64,000 nt of DNA from positions 62,001-126,000 of the forward strand of contig NZ_JSEP01000004.1 in the NCBI RefSeq assembly GCF_001624695.1, in the 5' to 3' direction. The translations under genes and the position numbers were made by a program. Positions 8,124 through 17,230 of this stretch are shown one piece after another. The stretch is from Labrenzia sp. OB1 (lineage in GTDB: Bacteria > Pseudomonadota > Alphaproteobacteria > Rhizobiales > Stappiaceae). Position 1 is the stretch's first letter. Every line of letters starts with the position of its first letter. The notes beneath the pieces are model-generated. The model ran no database searches. It saw only the letters and a list, made by a program, of their open reading frames with translations, and was not told the DNA's origin.

Positions 8124-10504
8124 CGACACCGGCAACCACTTCGCCGAACGAAAGGCAGATTGGCCGCTTTTCGTTGCGCAGCTTCCGCGCCAAATTCATG
8201 CTGGTCGTGGGCGTGGCGGTTCTGTTCGACCTCGCGCTTGCTGGCGGTATCGGCATCTGGAACGTCCAGCGGCTGTCCAGGGACGCCACCCAGCAGGTCG
8301 GTGACGGCCTCACCACGGCGACCGAGGAATACCTCGAGACCTATATCGATACGACGGCGTTCCGGGCGGATCTGCTGATCGAGCGGGTGCATTCGGAACT
8401 TGCGACGCTCGCCACCACCATGCAGACGTTGATCGATCATCCTGAAATCCAGGAAGCGGTCGGCGATACGGTGACCGGCAGCCCGGATTTTTCCTCGCCC
8501 CTGGCTTATGACGCCAACGGTGGCTGGGCTCAAAACGGAGCCGGCGTGCCATCCGCCGTCAGCGTCTGGGGATACCTGCTCGACGAAAACAGGCAACCGG
8601 TGCCCAAGGCCGCCGAAGAGCTGAAAAAGAGCGCTTTCCTCAGCCTTGTAGGCCCTTCGATGATGGCGACGGGCGCACCCAAGCTGCAGATCTATTATGT
8701 CGGCCCGAAAGACGCCTCGATCATGCGGGCGACACCTTATTCTGAACAGGCGCAGACCTTCGATCTGCTCTATCCGGGACACAACGAAGGCCCGAATTTC
8801 TGGGATTTCTTTTTCCCCGGCGTCTATGAAGGATGGCAGGCCTGGATCGAGGACCCGTCCTCGAAACCGGTGAACTCCAACATCGTCACCACGGCGCCCT
8901 ATGTCGATGCGATCACCGGCGAGCTGATCGTCAGTTTCTTTCATCCGCTTTGGAGCAAGGACCGCAAGGACCTGGCCGGCATGGTGGCGGTCGACATCAC
9001 TCTCGAACAGCTCACATCGCTGGTCGAGAGCCTTGAAATTTCCGCGACCGGCTTCGGCTTCCTGGCCATGTCCGATGGCAATGTGGTGGCGACCAACACC
9101 ATAGGCGAGACGACGCTGGGCCTTGTGTCCACCGATGTCAGCGGACAGGGCGTTACCGGGGTCAATCGGAACCTCAAGGAGAGCAGCCAGGTTGCGATTG
9201 CCTCGCTTGAGCTCAACACCACCCACGAAACGGTTATCGAGCATATTTTCCTGGATCAGGGCGGGGAGGAAGTGCCCTATCTTCTCGTGCTCAAGCAGCT
9301 CAATCCCACCAACCTTTGGGACGGTGCGGGGATCACCGGTGAAACGATGACCCTCGGCTTCGTCGTATCGGAGCGGGAGATTTACCAGTCCCTGATCGAC
9401 GCGACCGAAAATATCTCCGCGGCGACGGCGCGCATCCTGAACTATCAGATCATCGCCTTCTTCTTCAGCATCGTGGTTGTCTTCCTGGCTGTCTACGCGA
9501 TTTCAGGCCGCATCACAAAAGGCCTGTCGCGGCTGGCGGATGCTGCCAGGGCTCTGCAGAACAAGGACTATTCCGTCCGTGTCGAGATTCCCACCCGCGA
9601 CGAAGTCGCGGCGGTAGGGCTGGCGTTCAACCGCATGGCGGAAGAGATCAGCTATCACACCGAAAACCTGGAGAACCTGGTCGAGGAACGCACCAAGAAG
9701 CTCGAGACCGCGAACAGCGAGATTGTCGCGCTGAATGCGCGCTTGAAGTCAGAGAACAGCAGACTGGGCGCGGAGCTCGACGTCGCCAAGCGTATTCAGG
9801 AAATGGTGCTTCCGCGCCTCAGCGAGCTGGAAGTCATCCCGCAGATCGAGATCGCCGCCTTCATGGAGCCGGCGGACGAAGTCGGTGGAGACTATTACGA
9901 CGTTCTGTTTGACGGCGAGCACATCAAGGTCGGCATAGGTGATGTGACCGGGCACGGACTGGAAAGTGGCGTCCTGATGCTGATGGTCCAGTCTGTCGCC
10001 CTGGCGCTTCAGGAAAAGGGTGACAAGGATCCCGTCGCCTTCCTCGATGTCCTGAACCGGGCGGTTTACAAGAACATCACAAGAACCCGCTCAGACAAGC
10101 ATCTGACGCTCGCCTTTGTCGATTATCAGGAAGGTCAGGTGACCCTGTCCGGCCAGCATGAAGAAGTGCTGATCATCCGCGCGAACGGCGAGACGGAACG
10201 CATCGACACCATTGATCTCGGCTTCCCGGTCGGCCTTGAAGAGGACATCTCCCCCTTCGTCGCCACGCTGGACATGCCCTTCGGACCGGAGGATGTTCTC
10301 ATCCTGCATACGGACGGCATCACCGAAGCGGAAAACGAAAAGGGCGAGATGTTCGGTCTCGACCGGCTCAGCGACAGTGCTCATGAAAACCGGTTGAAAT
10401 CGGCAAAGGGTATTGCCGAAGCGATCATAATTGACGTCAAGTCGCATATCGGCGGGCACAAGGTATTCGATGACATCACACTTGTCGTACTGAAGCATAG
10501 GTAG
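8120..10504 (+). CDS. Membrane SpoIIE-type serine phosphatase with sensor and HAMP domains
   Basis: 794 aa. Transmembrane helix near residues 24-45, a large periplasmic Cache-like sensor (~50-435), second helix near 441-462, a HAMP domain, then a coiled coil (NLENLVEERTKKLETANSE region). A PP2C/SpoIIE phosphatase domain runs from ~577 to the end, with metal-binding GGDYYD, GDVTGHG, HTDGITEAE and DDITLV. It should dephosphorylate a STAS phosphoserine in response to an extracytoplasmic ligand, comparable to SiaA or RsbU/RsbP logic. Start 8120 gives the ATGA overlap with the methyltransferase gene; longer starts upstream would run inside that gene. The likely target is the STAS protein at 11085. 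Confidence 0.9.
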   Translation: MTTPATTSPNERQIGRFSLRSFRAKFMLVVGVAVLFDLALAGGIGIWNVQRLSRDATQQVGDGLTTATEEYLETYIDTTAFRADLLIERVHSELATLATTMQTLIDHPEIQEAVGDTVTGSPDFSSPLAYDANGGWAQNGAGVPSAVSVWGYLLDENRQPVPKAAEELKKSAFLSLVGPSMMATGAPKLQIYYVGPKDASIMRATPYSEQAQTFDLLYPGHNEGPNFWDFFFPGVYEGWQAWIEDPSSKPVNSNIVTTAPYVDAITGELIVSFFHPLWSKDRKDLAGMVAVDITLEQLTSLVESLEISATGFGFLAMSDGNVVATNTIGETTLGLVSTDVSGQGVTGVNRNLKESSQVAIASLELNTTHETVIEHIFLDQGGEEVPYLLVLKQLNPTNLWDGAGITGETMTLGFVVSEREIYQSLIDATENISAATARILNYQIIAFFFSIVVVFLAVYAISGRITKGLSRLADAARALQNKDYSVRVEIPTRDEVAAVGLAFNRMAEEISYHTENLENLVEERTKKLETANSEIVALNARLKSENSRLGAELDVAKRIQEMVLPRLSELEVIPQIEIAAFMEPADEVGGDYYDVLFDGEHIKVGIGDVTGHGLESGVLMLMVQSVALALQEKGDKDPVAFLDVLNRAVYKNITRTRSDKHLTLAFVDYQEGQVTLSGQHEEVLIIRANGETERIDTIDLGFPVGLEEDISPFVATLDMPFGPEDVLILHTDGITEAENEKGEMFGLDRLSDSAHENRLKSAKGIAEAIIIDVKSHIGGHKVFDDITLVVLKHR

Positions 10505-10507
10505 GGT

Positions 10508-11053
10508 ATGGTCGAGGATTACGGAAACACGGCTGCAGTCAACGGTGCCGACGCCAGGCGTTTTGACATCAAGTTGATGGCGGAGCCGCTGGAGCTGAGC
10601 TGGCATCATTGCGGTGTCACCTCCGATTTCATCGGTGAGTATTTCAGCCGCGCTTGTGACGGGAGCGTCGATCCCGTGGACGCCCGCCACAGCATCAGTT
10701 ACATGATCAACGAGATCCTTGAAAACGCCATCAAGTTCCGCAAGGGCGGCAATATCGACATTACCGGCAGCCTGGAGGGCGGGACATTTGAAATCCTGAT
10801 CCGGAACCTGATCGATGCGCACACGGCGGAAAGCTTCAAGGCGCACCTGGCAACACTGCTCAAGCGCGAGCCTGGCGAGCTGCTGCTGGAGCGCATTGAG
10901 GAGAATGCGCTCAATCCGGACTCGACCGGTTCGGGACTTGGAATCCTCACGCTCATGAGCGATTACGAAGCCAAATTGGGCTGGTCTTTCGCCTCCGGGC
11001 ATGTAAGTGAAGGCGTTGAGTTGACGACTTACGCGTCTTTGCGACTTTCCTGA
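10508..11053 (+). CDS. HATPase-domain regulator (slr1658-like serine kinase candidate)
   Basis: 181 aa. The histidine-kinase-like ATPase fold is suggested by N box MINEILENAIKF and G box STGSGLGILTL near residues 140-150. This matches the small cytosolic kinases that sit beside SpoIIE phosphatases and STAS proteins (slr1658 superfamily, SiaB/RsbW-like). Predicted to phosphorylate the STAS protein encoded 31 bases downstream, or to bind a partner when released. It starts three bases after the phosphatase stop, so it is translationally linked. The family match is from memory of gene organisation; kinase activity is inference. Confidence 0.75.
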   Translation: MVEDYGNTAAVNGADARRFDIKLMAEPLELSWHHCGVTSDFIGEYFSRACDGSVDPVDARHSISYMINEILENAIKFRKGGNIDITGSLEGGTFEILIRNLIDAHTAESFKAHLATLLKREPGELLLERIEENALNPDSTGSGLGILTLMSDYEAKLGWSFASGHVSEGVELTTYASLRLS

Positions 11054-11084
11054 TCGCTGAAATATTCCAAAGGAAGATACCACA

Positions 11085-11423
11085 ATGGAAATCAGCACGA
11101 ACGATTACCGCGTTTGGACTGAAGGTTCGACCATCCACTATGAAGGTACGATGCGGCTCTCCGGCACGGATGCCTATGCGCCGATCCTGGAAGCCATGAA
11201 TTCCATTCTGGCCGCCAAGCCGGAACTTATCACGCTGGACCTGACCAGCCTGCAGTTTCTCAACAGCTCGGGCATCAACCTGCTTGCCAAATTCACGATC
11301 GAAATCAGGAAGCAGCCGGATGTCGGCGTCCGGGTTCTCGGATCGAAGTCGATCCCCTGGCAGTCGAAATCTCTCCGCAATCTTCAGCGTTTGCACCCCG
11401 CGCTGGAACTGACGATTTCCTGA
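11085..11423 (+). CDS. STAS-domain phosphoswitch protein (slr1659-like)
   Basis: 112 aa single STAS-like domain. The beta-strand LITLDLTSLQFL is followed by NSSGINLL, the usual serine phosphorylation site (anti-sigma-factor antagonist type). This is the expected shared substrate of the kinase at 10508 and the phosphatase at 8120. AAAGGAAGAT precedes the ATG. The downstream output is not obvious; no sigma factor or diguanylate cyclase lies nearby, and the STAS-methyltransferase at 6945 may be the effector branch. The 273 bases that follow show no convincing gene. Confidence 0.8.
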   Translation: MEISTNDYRVWTEGSTIHYEGTMRLSGTDAYAPILEAMNSILAAKPELITLDLTSLQFLNSSGINLLAKFTIEIRKQPDVGVRVLGSKSIPWQSKSLRNLQRLHPALELTIS

Positions 11424-11696
11424 CCCCCATGCGGTCGGCTTCCTGAAGGTGGCCGGCTGAAGGGATCCGGATGAAATTCCGCCCGGAAAAAGCCTGTCGC
11501 GGATCGATCTTCTCCTGCGCGCAGTCCTTGATGCAGGCGTGGCGTGTCCTGTCGTCCGGCTGCGTCCCTGGCGCCGCTGATCTCCGCCCATCTTCCCGAA
11601 AGCTGGAGCGAGCCTGCCGGAACCGTATGGTGCCTGATCCAGACGTAGCGTCAGCGTCGAACCGGAATCGGGCGAACGGGCGCGCTGCTTGCAGAT

Positions 11697-12830
11697 TTAC
11701 ACAACATGCACTTCCAGCGGTCCGAAGCCGTTGAAGCCGACCGAGGCATAGGTGGACGTATAGGCGCCGGTTCCCTCGATCAGGACGTCGTCGCCGATCT
11801 GCAAGTTGTGCGGGAGGCGGCAGGGCCTTTGTTCATAAAGCACATCGGCTGAATCGCAGGTTGGCCCCGCGAGAATATACGGAACCGTTGCCGTGTTTCC
11901 GTATCTGGTCTTCAGCGGGTAACGTATGGCCTCGCCCATGGTTTCCGCAAGTCCGCCGAACTTGCCGATGTCGAGATAAACCCATTGCAGCGGATCATCG
12001 GGGGACTTGGTGGAAATCAGCACGACTTCGGACTTTATCGTGCCCGCATTGCCGACAAGGCCGCGGCCCGGTTCGATCACCGTGTCGGGAATCGCGTTAC
12101 CGAAATGGGTTCTCAGGGCGCGCTGGATTTCCCGGCCGTAGTCGCCCGGTCCGGGAACGTCGCTCAGATACCGTGCCGGAAAACCGCCGCCCAGATTGAG
12201 GCACCTGATCAGGATGCCCTCGCCGGCCAGCGTGTGGACCACCTTGGCAGCCTGCTCCAGGCCACGTTGCCAGGCGCGGGGATCGGTCTGCTGGGAGCCG
12301 ACATGAAAGGACAGCCCGCAGGGATCGAGGCCGCGTTGCCGGGCAAGGCGCATGACGCCTGTCGCGACACTCGGATCGCAGCCGAATTTTCGCGACAGCG
12401 GCCACTCGGCGCCGGCCCCGTCGGACAACAACCGGCAGATCACCTGCGAACCGGGGGCCGAGCGGGCGATCTTTTCGACTTCCGCCGGGCAATCGACCGC
12501 GAATTGCCGGACACCCAGACGGTGCGCCTGGGCGATGTCGCGTTCCTTCTTTATGGTGTTGCCATAGGAAATGCTGCAAGTGGGAGCACCAGCCTCGAGC
12601 ACCATTCTCGCCTCGGCAACGGAGGCGACATCGAAGGAGGCTCCCAGCCCGGCCAGCAGTTCAAGGATTTCCGGCGCGGGATTGGCTTTGACCGCATAAT
12701 GGATCCTGGTTTGCGGCAGCGCGCGCTGCAGGGCGCGGTAGGTCTTCCGCACGATCTCCAGATCAACGACAAGGCATGGCCCGGCAGGGTCGCGGCAGTC
12801 CAGAAAATTGAGAATCTTTCTTGTGGTCAT
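11697..12830 (-). CDS. Ornithine/lysine decarboxylase, PLP fold type III
   Basis: Predicted to decarboxylate ornithine to putrescine. 377 aa. PLP lysine in HYAVKANP; SFHVGSQ, LNLGGGFPARY and IEPGRGLVG follow; C-terminal substrate motif GPTCDSADVLYE carries the conserved Cys and Asp of eukaryotic-type ornithine decarboxylase. Several alphaproteobacterial homologues also accept lysine. Start set at the second Met because GGAGACCCGC precedes it at good spacing; a Met four codons upstream lacks one. Putrescine made here can feed the carboxyspermidine route at 33.7-36.1 kb. Confidence 0.88.
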   Translation of the reverse strand: MTTRKILNFLDCRDPAGPCLVVDLEIVRKTYRALQRALPQTRIHYAVKANPAPEILELLAGLGASFDVASVAEARMVLEAGAPTCSISYGNTIKKERDIAQAHRLGVRQFAVDCPAEVEKIARSAPGSQVICRLLSDGAGAEWPLSRKFGCDPSVATGVMRLARQRGLDPCGLSFHVGSQQTDPRAWQRGLEQAAKVVHTLAGEGILIRCLNLGGGFPARYLSDVPGPGDYGREIQRALRTHFGNAIPDTVIEPGRGLVGNAGTIKSEVVLISTKSPDDPLQWVYLDIGKFGGLAETMGEAIRYPLKTRYGNTATVPYILAGPTCDSADVLYEQRPCRLPHNLQIGDDVLIEGTGAYTSTYASVGFNGFGPLEVHVV

Positions 12831-12892
12831 GCGGGTCTCCACCGGTTTGGAAGGCCTGTTGTCAGCCTGTGCGCGTCTCCCTCGTGTGGTCG

Positions 12893-12921
12893 GGCACCAC
12901 TGCTGCAGCAGCAGTGGTGCC
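12893..12921 (-). terminator. 13-bp perfect hairpin between two minus-strand genes
   Basis: GGCACCACTGCTG pairs perfectly with CAGCAGTGGTGCC around a three-base loop, just after the stop of the flavin monooxygenase. No T run follows on the minus strand, so termination may be rho-assisted or the hairpin may separate expression of the two genes. Confidence 0.5.
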
Positions 12922-12937
12922 GGTAGCTTCTTTCCGG

Positions 12938-14245
12938 TCAGCGGTCGTTAAGATGATCGAAAAAGGTCGTGCCCCGATAGTCCTTGCGGAAGAGGCCAAG
13001 GTCGCTCAGGGCGGGGACGACCTGCTCCAGGAACAACTGCACCGACTCCACCGACCCACCCGGGAAGGCAACAAACCCGTCAATGGCGCCACCCGCCGCC
13101 CAGTCCTTGATCGCGGCCACCGCGTCGGCGGGCGTACCGACCACCAGCCAATGGGCGGAGCCGATGACTTCCGGCCGCCGAAGCAGATCCTCAAGGGTTG
13201 GCTCGTCCCGCTCGATCATGCGGCGCAACAGCTGGGAATGGGTCCGGCTGCGCACTTTTTCCGGCGGTGGAGGCAGATCCGAAGCAGTCACATTGCTGTC
13301 TGCCGGCCAGTCGGACAGGTCCAGTCCCGTCATCTCCAGCACCGTGGCAAAGGCCCGTTGACGGCTCATGCGCGCATTCGTCTCGGCGAAGAGTTCCTGC
13401 GCTTCGGCCTGTGTCGGAGCCAGGTAAAGACTCAACCCCGGCAGGACGCGGATGTCGTCCCCTTGCCGCCCCTGTGCCTCGGCGCGGCTGCGCAGGTCGG
13501 AGCGCAGGTCGATGGCCGCGGCCATGTCCGGCGTCGAGGCAAAGATTGCGTCGGCCACAGAGGAGGCGAAGGCGCGTCCGGCAGCCGATGCGCCCGCCTG
13601 CACCAGCGGGATCGGGGCCTTGTCGTAACGGGGCAGGTTCAACGGTCCCTTGACGCTGAAAAAAGCTCCCTGATGATCGACTGCCTTGACTCCGTCCGGG
13701 TTGGCAAATCGCCCACCGGCCTTGTCCAGTTTCAGGGCATCCTGCGGGAAACTCGCCCAGAGCCGGCGGACGACTTCGGTGAACTCGGCCGCCCTGGCAT
13801 AGCGATCTTCAGGGCTCGGCATTTCGGTGAGACCGAAATTGCCGTTGCCGTCCAGTGCCGTGACGATATTCCAGCCCGCGCGGCCGTTGCTGAGCCAGTT
13901 CAGCGACTGGATCTGCCGGGCAACGATATAAGGCGGGAAGAAGGTCGTCGATGCGGTGGAGAGCAGTCCGATCTTCGAGGTCTCACGGGCAATGGAGGCC
14001 AGCAGCAGCGTCGGATCGAGGCTTGCGAACCCCGTCCCTGACGCCAGCAGGTCCGTGTTCAGAAAGAGCGAGTCCGGCAGGAAGGCAAAGTCGAGTTTCG
14101 CCCGCTCGGCGCGTTGTGCGATGTCGAGATAAAAGTCGCTGCCGTAAAGGCCTTCCACGCCGCTGTCCGGGCGCCGCCAGGCGTCGCCGCTGAGCCACGT
14201 CGGGGCGAGCGACATGCCGATATGCAATTTCTTCGAGGGGGTCAT
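12938..14245 (-). CDS. LLM-class flavin-dependent monooxygenase (NtaA/SnaA/DszA family)
   Basis: 435 aa bacterial luciferase-like TIM-barrel enzyme using FMNH2 from a separate reductase. Family blocks seen: HIGMSLAPTWLSGDAWR, FAFLPDSLF, SNGRAGWNIVT, DRYARAAEFTEVVRRLW, DHQGAFFSVKGPLNLPR and the C-terminal HWLVVGTPADA. The family includes nitrilotriacetate, EDTA and dibenzothiophene-sulfone monooxygenases. It is divergent from the iron-siderophore ABC operon 88 bases away, which would fit a role in an iron chelate or in sulfur/amine chelator breakdown, but substrate cannot be read. Confidence 0.87.
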   Translation of the reverse strand: MTPSKKLHIGMSLAPTWLSGDAWRRPDSGVEGLYGSDFYLDIAQRAERAKLDFAFLPDSLFLNTDLLASGTGFASLDPTLLLASIARETSKIGLLSTASTTFFPPYIVARQIQSLNWLSNGRAGWNIVTALDGNGNFGLTEMPSPEDRYARAAEFTEVVRRLWASFPQDALKLDKAGGRFANPDGVKAVDHQGAFFSVKGPLNLPRYDKAPIPLVQAGASAAGRAFASSVADAIFASTPDMAAAIDLRSDLRSRAEAQGRQGDDIRVLPGLSLYLAPTQAEAQELFAETNARMSRQRAFATVLEMTGLDLSDWPADSNVTASDLPPPPEKVRSRTHSQLLRRMIERDEPTLEDLLRRPEVIGSAHWLVVGTPADAVAAIKDWAAGGAIDGFVAFPGGSVESVQLFLEQVVPALSDLGLFRKDYRGTTFFDHLNDR

Positions 14246-14333
14246 CTCATCCGCTCATGACTGGATTGAAAAACGAGTTGGGAGCTTGCTTTGGGTTTGC
14301 TGGTTCGTTTCGGATAGTATAAAGACTTCTGCA

Positions 14334-15143
14334 ATGCAGAAGGTCAAGAGGTCGATTTTGCTCGAGACACGGCACGTAACCGCAGCTTATGGAAAACTGG
14401 AAGTGCTGAGCGACGTCTCCGTCCGTTTCCGGAAGGGACGGCTGACAGCGGTCGCCGGTCCAAACGGTTGCGGCAAGTCCAGCCTGCTGAAAGCCATCAT
14501 GGGGTTTCTGCCTGTCAGTGGCGGCGAGATCGTTCTGGAAGGTGAACCGGTGGCGCGGATCGGCCGGAAAAAGCTTGCCCGCCGCATCGCCTATCTGCCG
14601 CAGGACTGTTTCTGCCCGGACTACATGACCCTTGGCGAACTGATCGAGTTGGCCGGCTATTCCCGCTACGCGCTGGTCGGCGGACCTTCCGAGCGTGACC
14701 GCGCGCTCTACCGGCAGGTGCTCGAAACGGTCGGATTGAGCGACAGGGCGGGATTTCCCGTCAACAAGCTTTCGGGCGGTCAGCGCCAACGTGCCTGGAT
14801 TGCAATGGTGCTGGCCCAGGACACGGACATTGTGCTGCTGGATGAACCGGTGAACCATCTCGACATGAAGTATCAATTTGCCGTTCTCGAACTGATCAGG
14901 GAGCTGACCGAGATCTACGGAAAGACCGTCGTCGCGGTGCTGCACGACCTGAACCTGACCACCACATTTGCCGATGACGTCGTCCTGATGCGCTCGGGCA
15001 AATGCGTGACGTCCGGGCCGGTTGCCGAGACGGTGACCACCGGCAACGTCGAACGTGTCTTCGATCTCAAGACCCAGATTTTTCCAAGGGATGGACGTCT
15101 CGTCTGCTTTCCGGAGCGCTCGGGACAAGCAGCGGTGTCCTGA
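14334..15143 (+). CDS. Iron-siderophore ABC transporter ATP-binding protein (FecE/FepC-like)
   Basis: 269 aa ATPase. Walker A GPNGCGKSS, signature LSGGQRQRAWIA, Walker B IVLLDEPVNHLD with the DMKYQ sequence typical of FecE/FhuC, and switch His in VLHDLNL. First gene of a four-gene importer (ATPase, two permeases, binding protein). Start is uncertain: ATG at 14334 is used, but a TTG at 14358 has AGAGG upstream. The stop codon overlaps the first permease start by one base (TGATG). Confidence 0.9.
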   Translation: MQKVKRSILLETRHVTAAYGKLEVLSDVSVRFRKGRLTAVAGPNGCGKSSLLKAIMGFLPVSGGEIVLEGEPVARIGRKKLARRIAYLPQDCFCPDYMTLGELIELAGYSRYALVGGPSERDRALYRQVLETVGLSDRAGFPVNKLSGGQRQRAWIAMVLAQDTDIVLLDEPVNHLDMKYQFAVLELIRELTEIYGKTVVAVLHDLNLTTTFADDVVLMRSGKCVTSGPVAETVTTGNVERVFDLKTQIFPRDGRLVCFPERSGQAAVS

Positions 15144-16156
15144 TGGAAAGGCGCACGATCTTCCTGCTTGCGGTTCTTCCCCTGTTGGTGGTCGCGCTCG
15201 CCCTGAATTTGCTGGTGGGTTACCGGCCGGAGGACATGCCGGGCCTCATCGGCGCGGTGCTTCGCTTCGAGGCACAAAGCTACGAAGAGGCCGTGCTCCT
15301 GTTCCAGCGGCTGCCGCGCAGCCTCATCGCGATTTATGTCGGCAGTATCGCCGCCGCAAGCGGCTTTGTGCTGCAGAGCCTTGTGCGCAACCCGCTGGCG
15401 TCCCCGGCAACAATGGGTGTCAATGCGGGGGCCGCCCTGTTTCTCGTCGCGGGGGCGCTTGTCTTTGATATCGGACCCGCGCTGCAGGGTGTGGCCGCCC
15501 TTGCCGGGGCGCTGGCCGGCTTCGTCTCCTGCATTGTCATCGCCCGCTTTGCCGGCCGCCGGAACGACCCGCGCGGTCTGTCGCTGATCCTTTCCGGAGC
15601 TCTGGTATCCATGCTGTTTACGGGCATGACCAATGCCTTTCTGCTGTCCGACCCCGCCCGGCGTTCGGAGTTCCTGAGTTGGGTGGTCGGCACGATCAAT
15701 CATGCCTATATCGACAGGCTCGCCATGTTCTGGTGGGTCGGGGCGGCCGCCATTGTCGCCTTCCTCCTGCTCGCGCGGCCCCTCACGCTGATCCTGTTCG
15801 GCGCGGAGAAGGCGGCATCGACCGGTGTCAATGTGCCCCTTGTCTCCCGTATCGCGATCCTGGCTGCCGTGCTTGGCTCCGGATCCGTCGTCGCAGTGTG
15901 CGGCCCTATCGGCTTCGTGGGACTGATCGTGCCGCATATGGTTCGGCCTTTTGTGGGCAACAATCTTGTCTTTGCACTGCCTGCCTCGCTTGCAACAGGC
16001 GCCGTGGTCTGCCTGCTGGCGGATGTTTTCGCGCGGGAAGCCCTTTACCCCTATGTGCTGAGCACGGGCCTGGTGACGGATCTGATCGGCGGCGTCGTTT
16101 TTGTCATCATCGTCAAGCGTTTCTATCTTACTCCCGCCAACAGGGAGGCGGCATGA
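15143..16156 (+). CDS. FecCD-family iron-siderophore permease 1
   Basis: 337 aa, about nine to ten hydrophobic helices. Typical blocks: LPRSLIAIYVGSIAAASGFVLQSLVRNPLASPATMGVNAGAA near the N-terminus and CGPIGFVGLIVPHMVRPFVG near the C-terminus, the latter being the ATPase-contacting region. Start at 15143 gives translational coupling with the ATPase gene. It overlaps the next permease gene by ATGA. It imports the ferric siderophore across the inner membrane together with the second permease. Confidence 0.92.
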   Translation: MERRTIFLLAVLPLLVVALALNLLVGYRPEDMPGLIGAVLRFEAQSYEEAVLLFQRLPRSLIAIYVGSIAAASGFVLQSLVRNPLASPATMGVNAGAALFLVAGALVFDIGPALQGVAALAGALAGFVSCIVIARFAGRRNDPRGLSLILSGALVSMLFTGMTNAFLLSDPARRSEFLSWVVGTINHAYIDRLAMFWWVGAAAIVAFLLLARPLTLILFGAEKAASTGVNVPLVSRIAILAAVLGSGSVVAVCGPIGFVGLIVPHMVRPFVGNNLVFALPASLATGAVVCLLADVFAREALYPYVLSTGLVTDLIGGVVFVIIVKRFYLTPANREAA

Positions 16157-17220
16157 TCAGGCGCGGCACAGCTACCGACGGCAAACCGGTTCTGCGGCTG
16201 GCGAACGGTCTCCAGATGCGGACCGGAAATCTCCTGGCGGGCTGCGGGCTTGTTGCGGCCACGCTGATCCTGGCTGCCTGGTCCACCGGGCTCGGCTTGA
16301 CGGATACCGGACTTGCCGACTTGCTGCGGGCGCTCTCGGGCAGCTCTCTGTCCGATGCCGAAACATATGCGCTCTTGACGGTTCGGCTGCCACGGATCCT
16401 GCTGGGCTTCATGGTCGGCTGGGCGGTGGCGCTCTCTGGTGCGCTGCTTCAGTCGATCGCACGCAACCCGCTCGCCGACCCCGGCCTGTTCGGCTTCAGC
16501 CAGGGCTCGATGATCATGATCATGCTGCTTTTGGTGATTGCTCCGGTCGCGCCGAAAAGCCTGGTTGCGCTGGCAGCCGTGACCGGTGGGCTGTGCGTTG
16601 CCGGACTGCTGCTCTGGCTGGTTGGCGGCGAGCGGTCAAGCGGCCTTACGATCGTGCTGCTGGGGATCGCCGTCGAGACGGTTCTGTCCTCCTTCGGCTC
16701 TCTGCTGCTGCTTTATCTGCCGACCGAAACCTCCATTACCTTGTCCGAATGGCTTGCCGGCTCGTTGTTCCAGGCCAACTGGAGCGTGATTGCAGCTTTC
16801 ACACCGCTGTTCGTTCTGGGTCTTGTAGGCAGTCTTCTGGCAGGGGGGGCGACTTCCGCCTATGACCTCGGCACGGAGATGGCGCAGGCGCTCGGCGAAC
16901 CTGTCGCCAGATCGCGGCCGTTGATCCTTCTGTTCGCGGTCGTTCTGAGTGCCGCGGCGGTGACGGCCGTCGGGCCTCTGGTCTTTCTGGGTGTGCTCGC
17001 GCCGCATATCGCCGGTTTCCTTTCACCGGCCGTCGGCCGCGCCCGCTTGTTGCTGTCCGGACTGGTGGGGGGCATTCTTGTCGTTGCCGCCGATGCGCTC
17101 ACCCGCGGCATTGCCGCCGGCCTTCCCCTGCCGCTCGGTCTCAGTCTGACGATGGTCGGTGTTCCGCTTTTCATCATCGCGCTGCGTCTTCAGGCGTTGC
17201 GAAAACTCCAGTCTCATTGA
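16153..17220 (+). CDS. FecCD-family iron-siderophore permease 2
   Basis: 355 aa FecCD/FepDG protein with the paired blocks LPRILLGFMVGWAVALSGALLQSIARNPLADPGLFGFSQG and VGPLVFLGVLAPHIAGFL. A heterodimer with the preceding permease is expected. Start ATG overlaps the previous stop (ATGA). The binding protein starts 10 bases after its stop. Confidence 0.92.
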   Translation: MIRRGTATDGKPVLRLANGLQMRTGNLLAGCGLVAATLILAAWSTGLGLTDTGLADLLRALSGSSLSDAETYALLTVRLPRILLGFMVGWAVALSGALLQSIARNPLADPGLFGFSQGSMIMIMLLLVIAPVAPKSLVALAAVTGGLCVAGLLLWLVGGERSSGLTIVLLGIAVETVLSSFGSLLLLYLPTETSITLSEWLAGSLFQANWSVIAAFTPLFVLGLVGSLLAGGATSAYDLGTEMAQALGEPVARSRPLILLFAVVLSAAAVTAVGPLVFLGVLAPHIAGFLSPAVGRARLLLSGLVGGILVVAADALTRGIAAGLPLPLGLSLTMVGVPLFIIALRLQALRKLQSH

Positions 17221-17230
17221 AAGGTTCCTC

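Noticed and set aside
11471..11734. 87-codon plus-strand frame after the STAS gene
   Set aside because: No family features, overlaps the end of the decarboxylase gene, and no convincing ribosome site.
12821..14041. Plus-strand open frame opposite the flavin monooxygenase
   Set aside because: The minus-strand protein is a full-length recognised enzyme; the plus-strand translation is unrecognisable.
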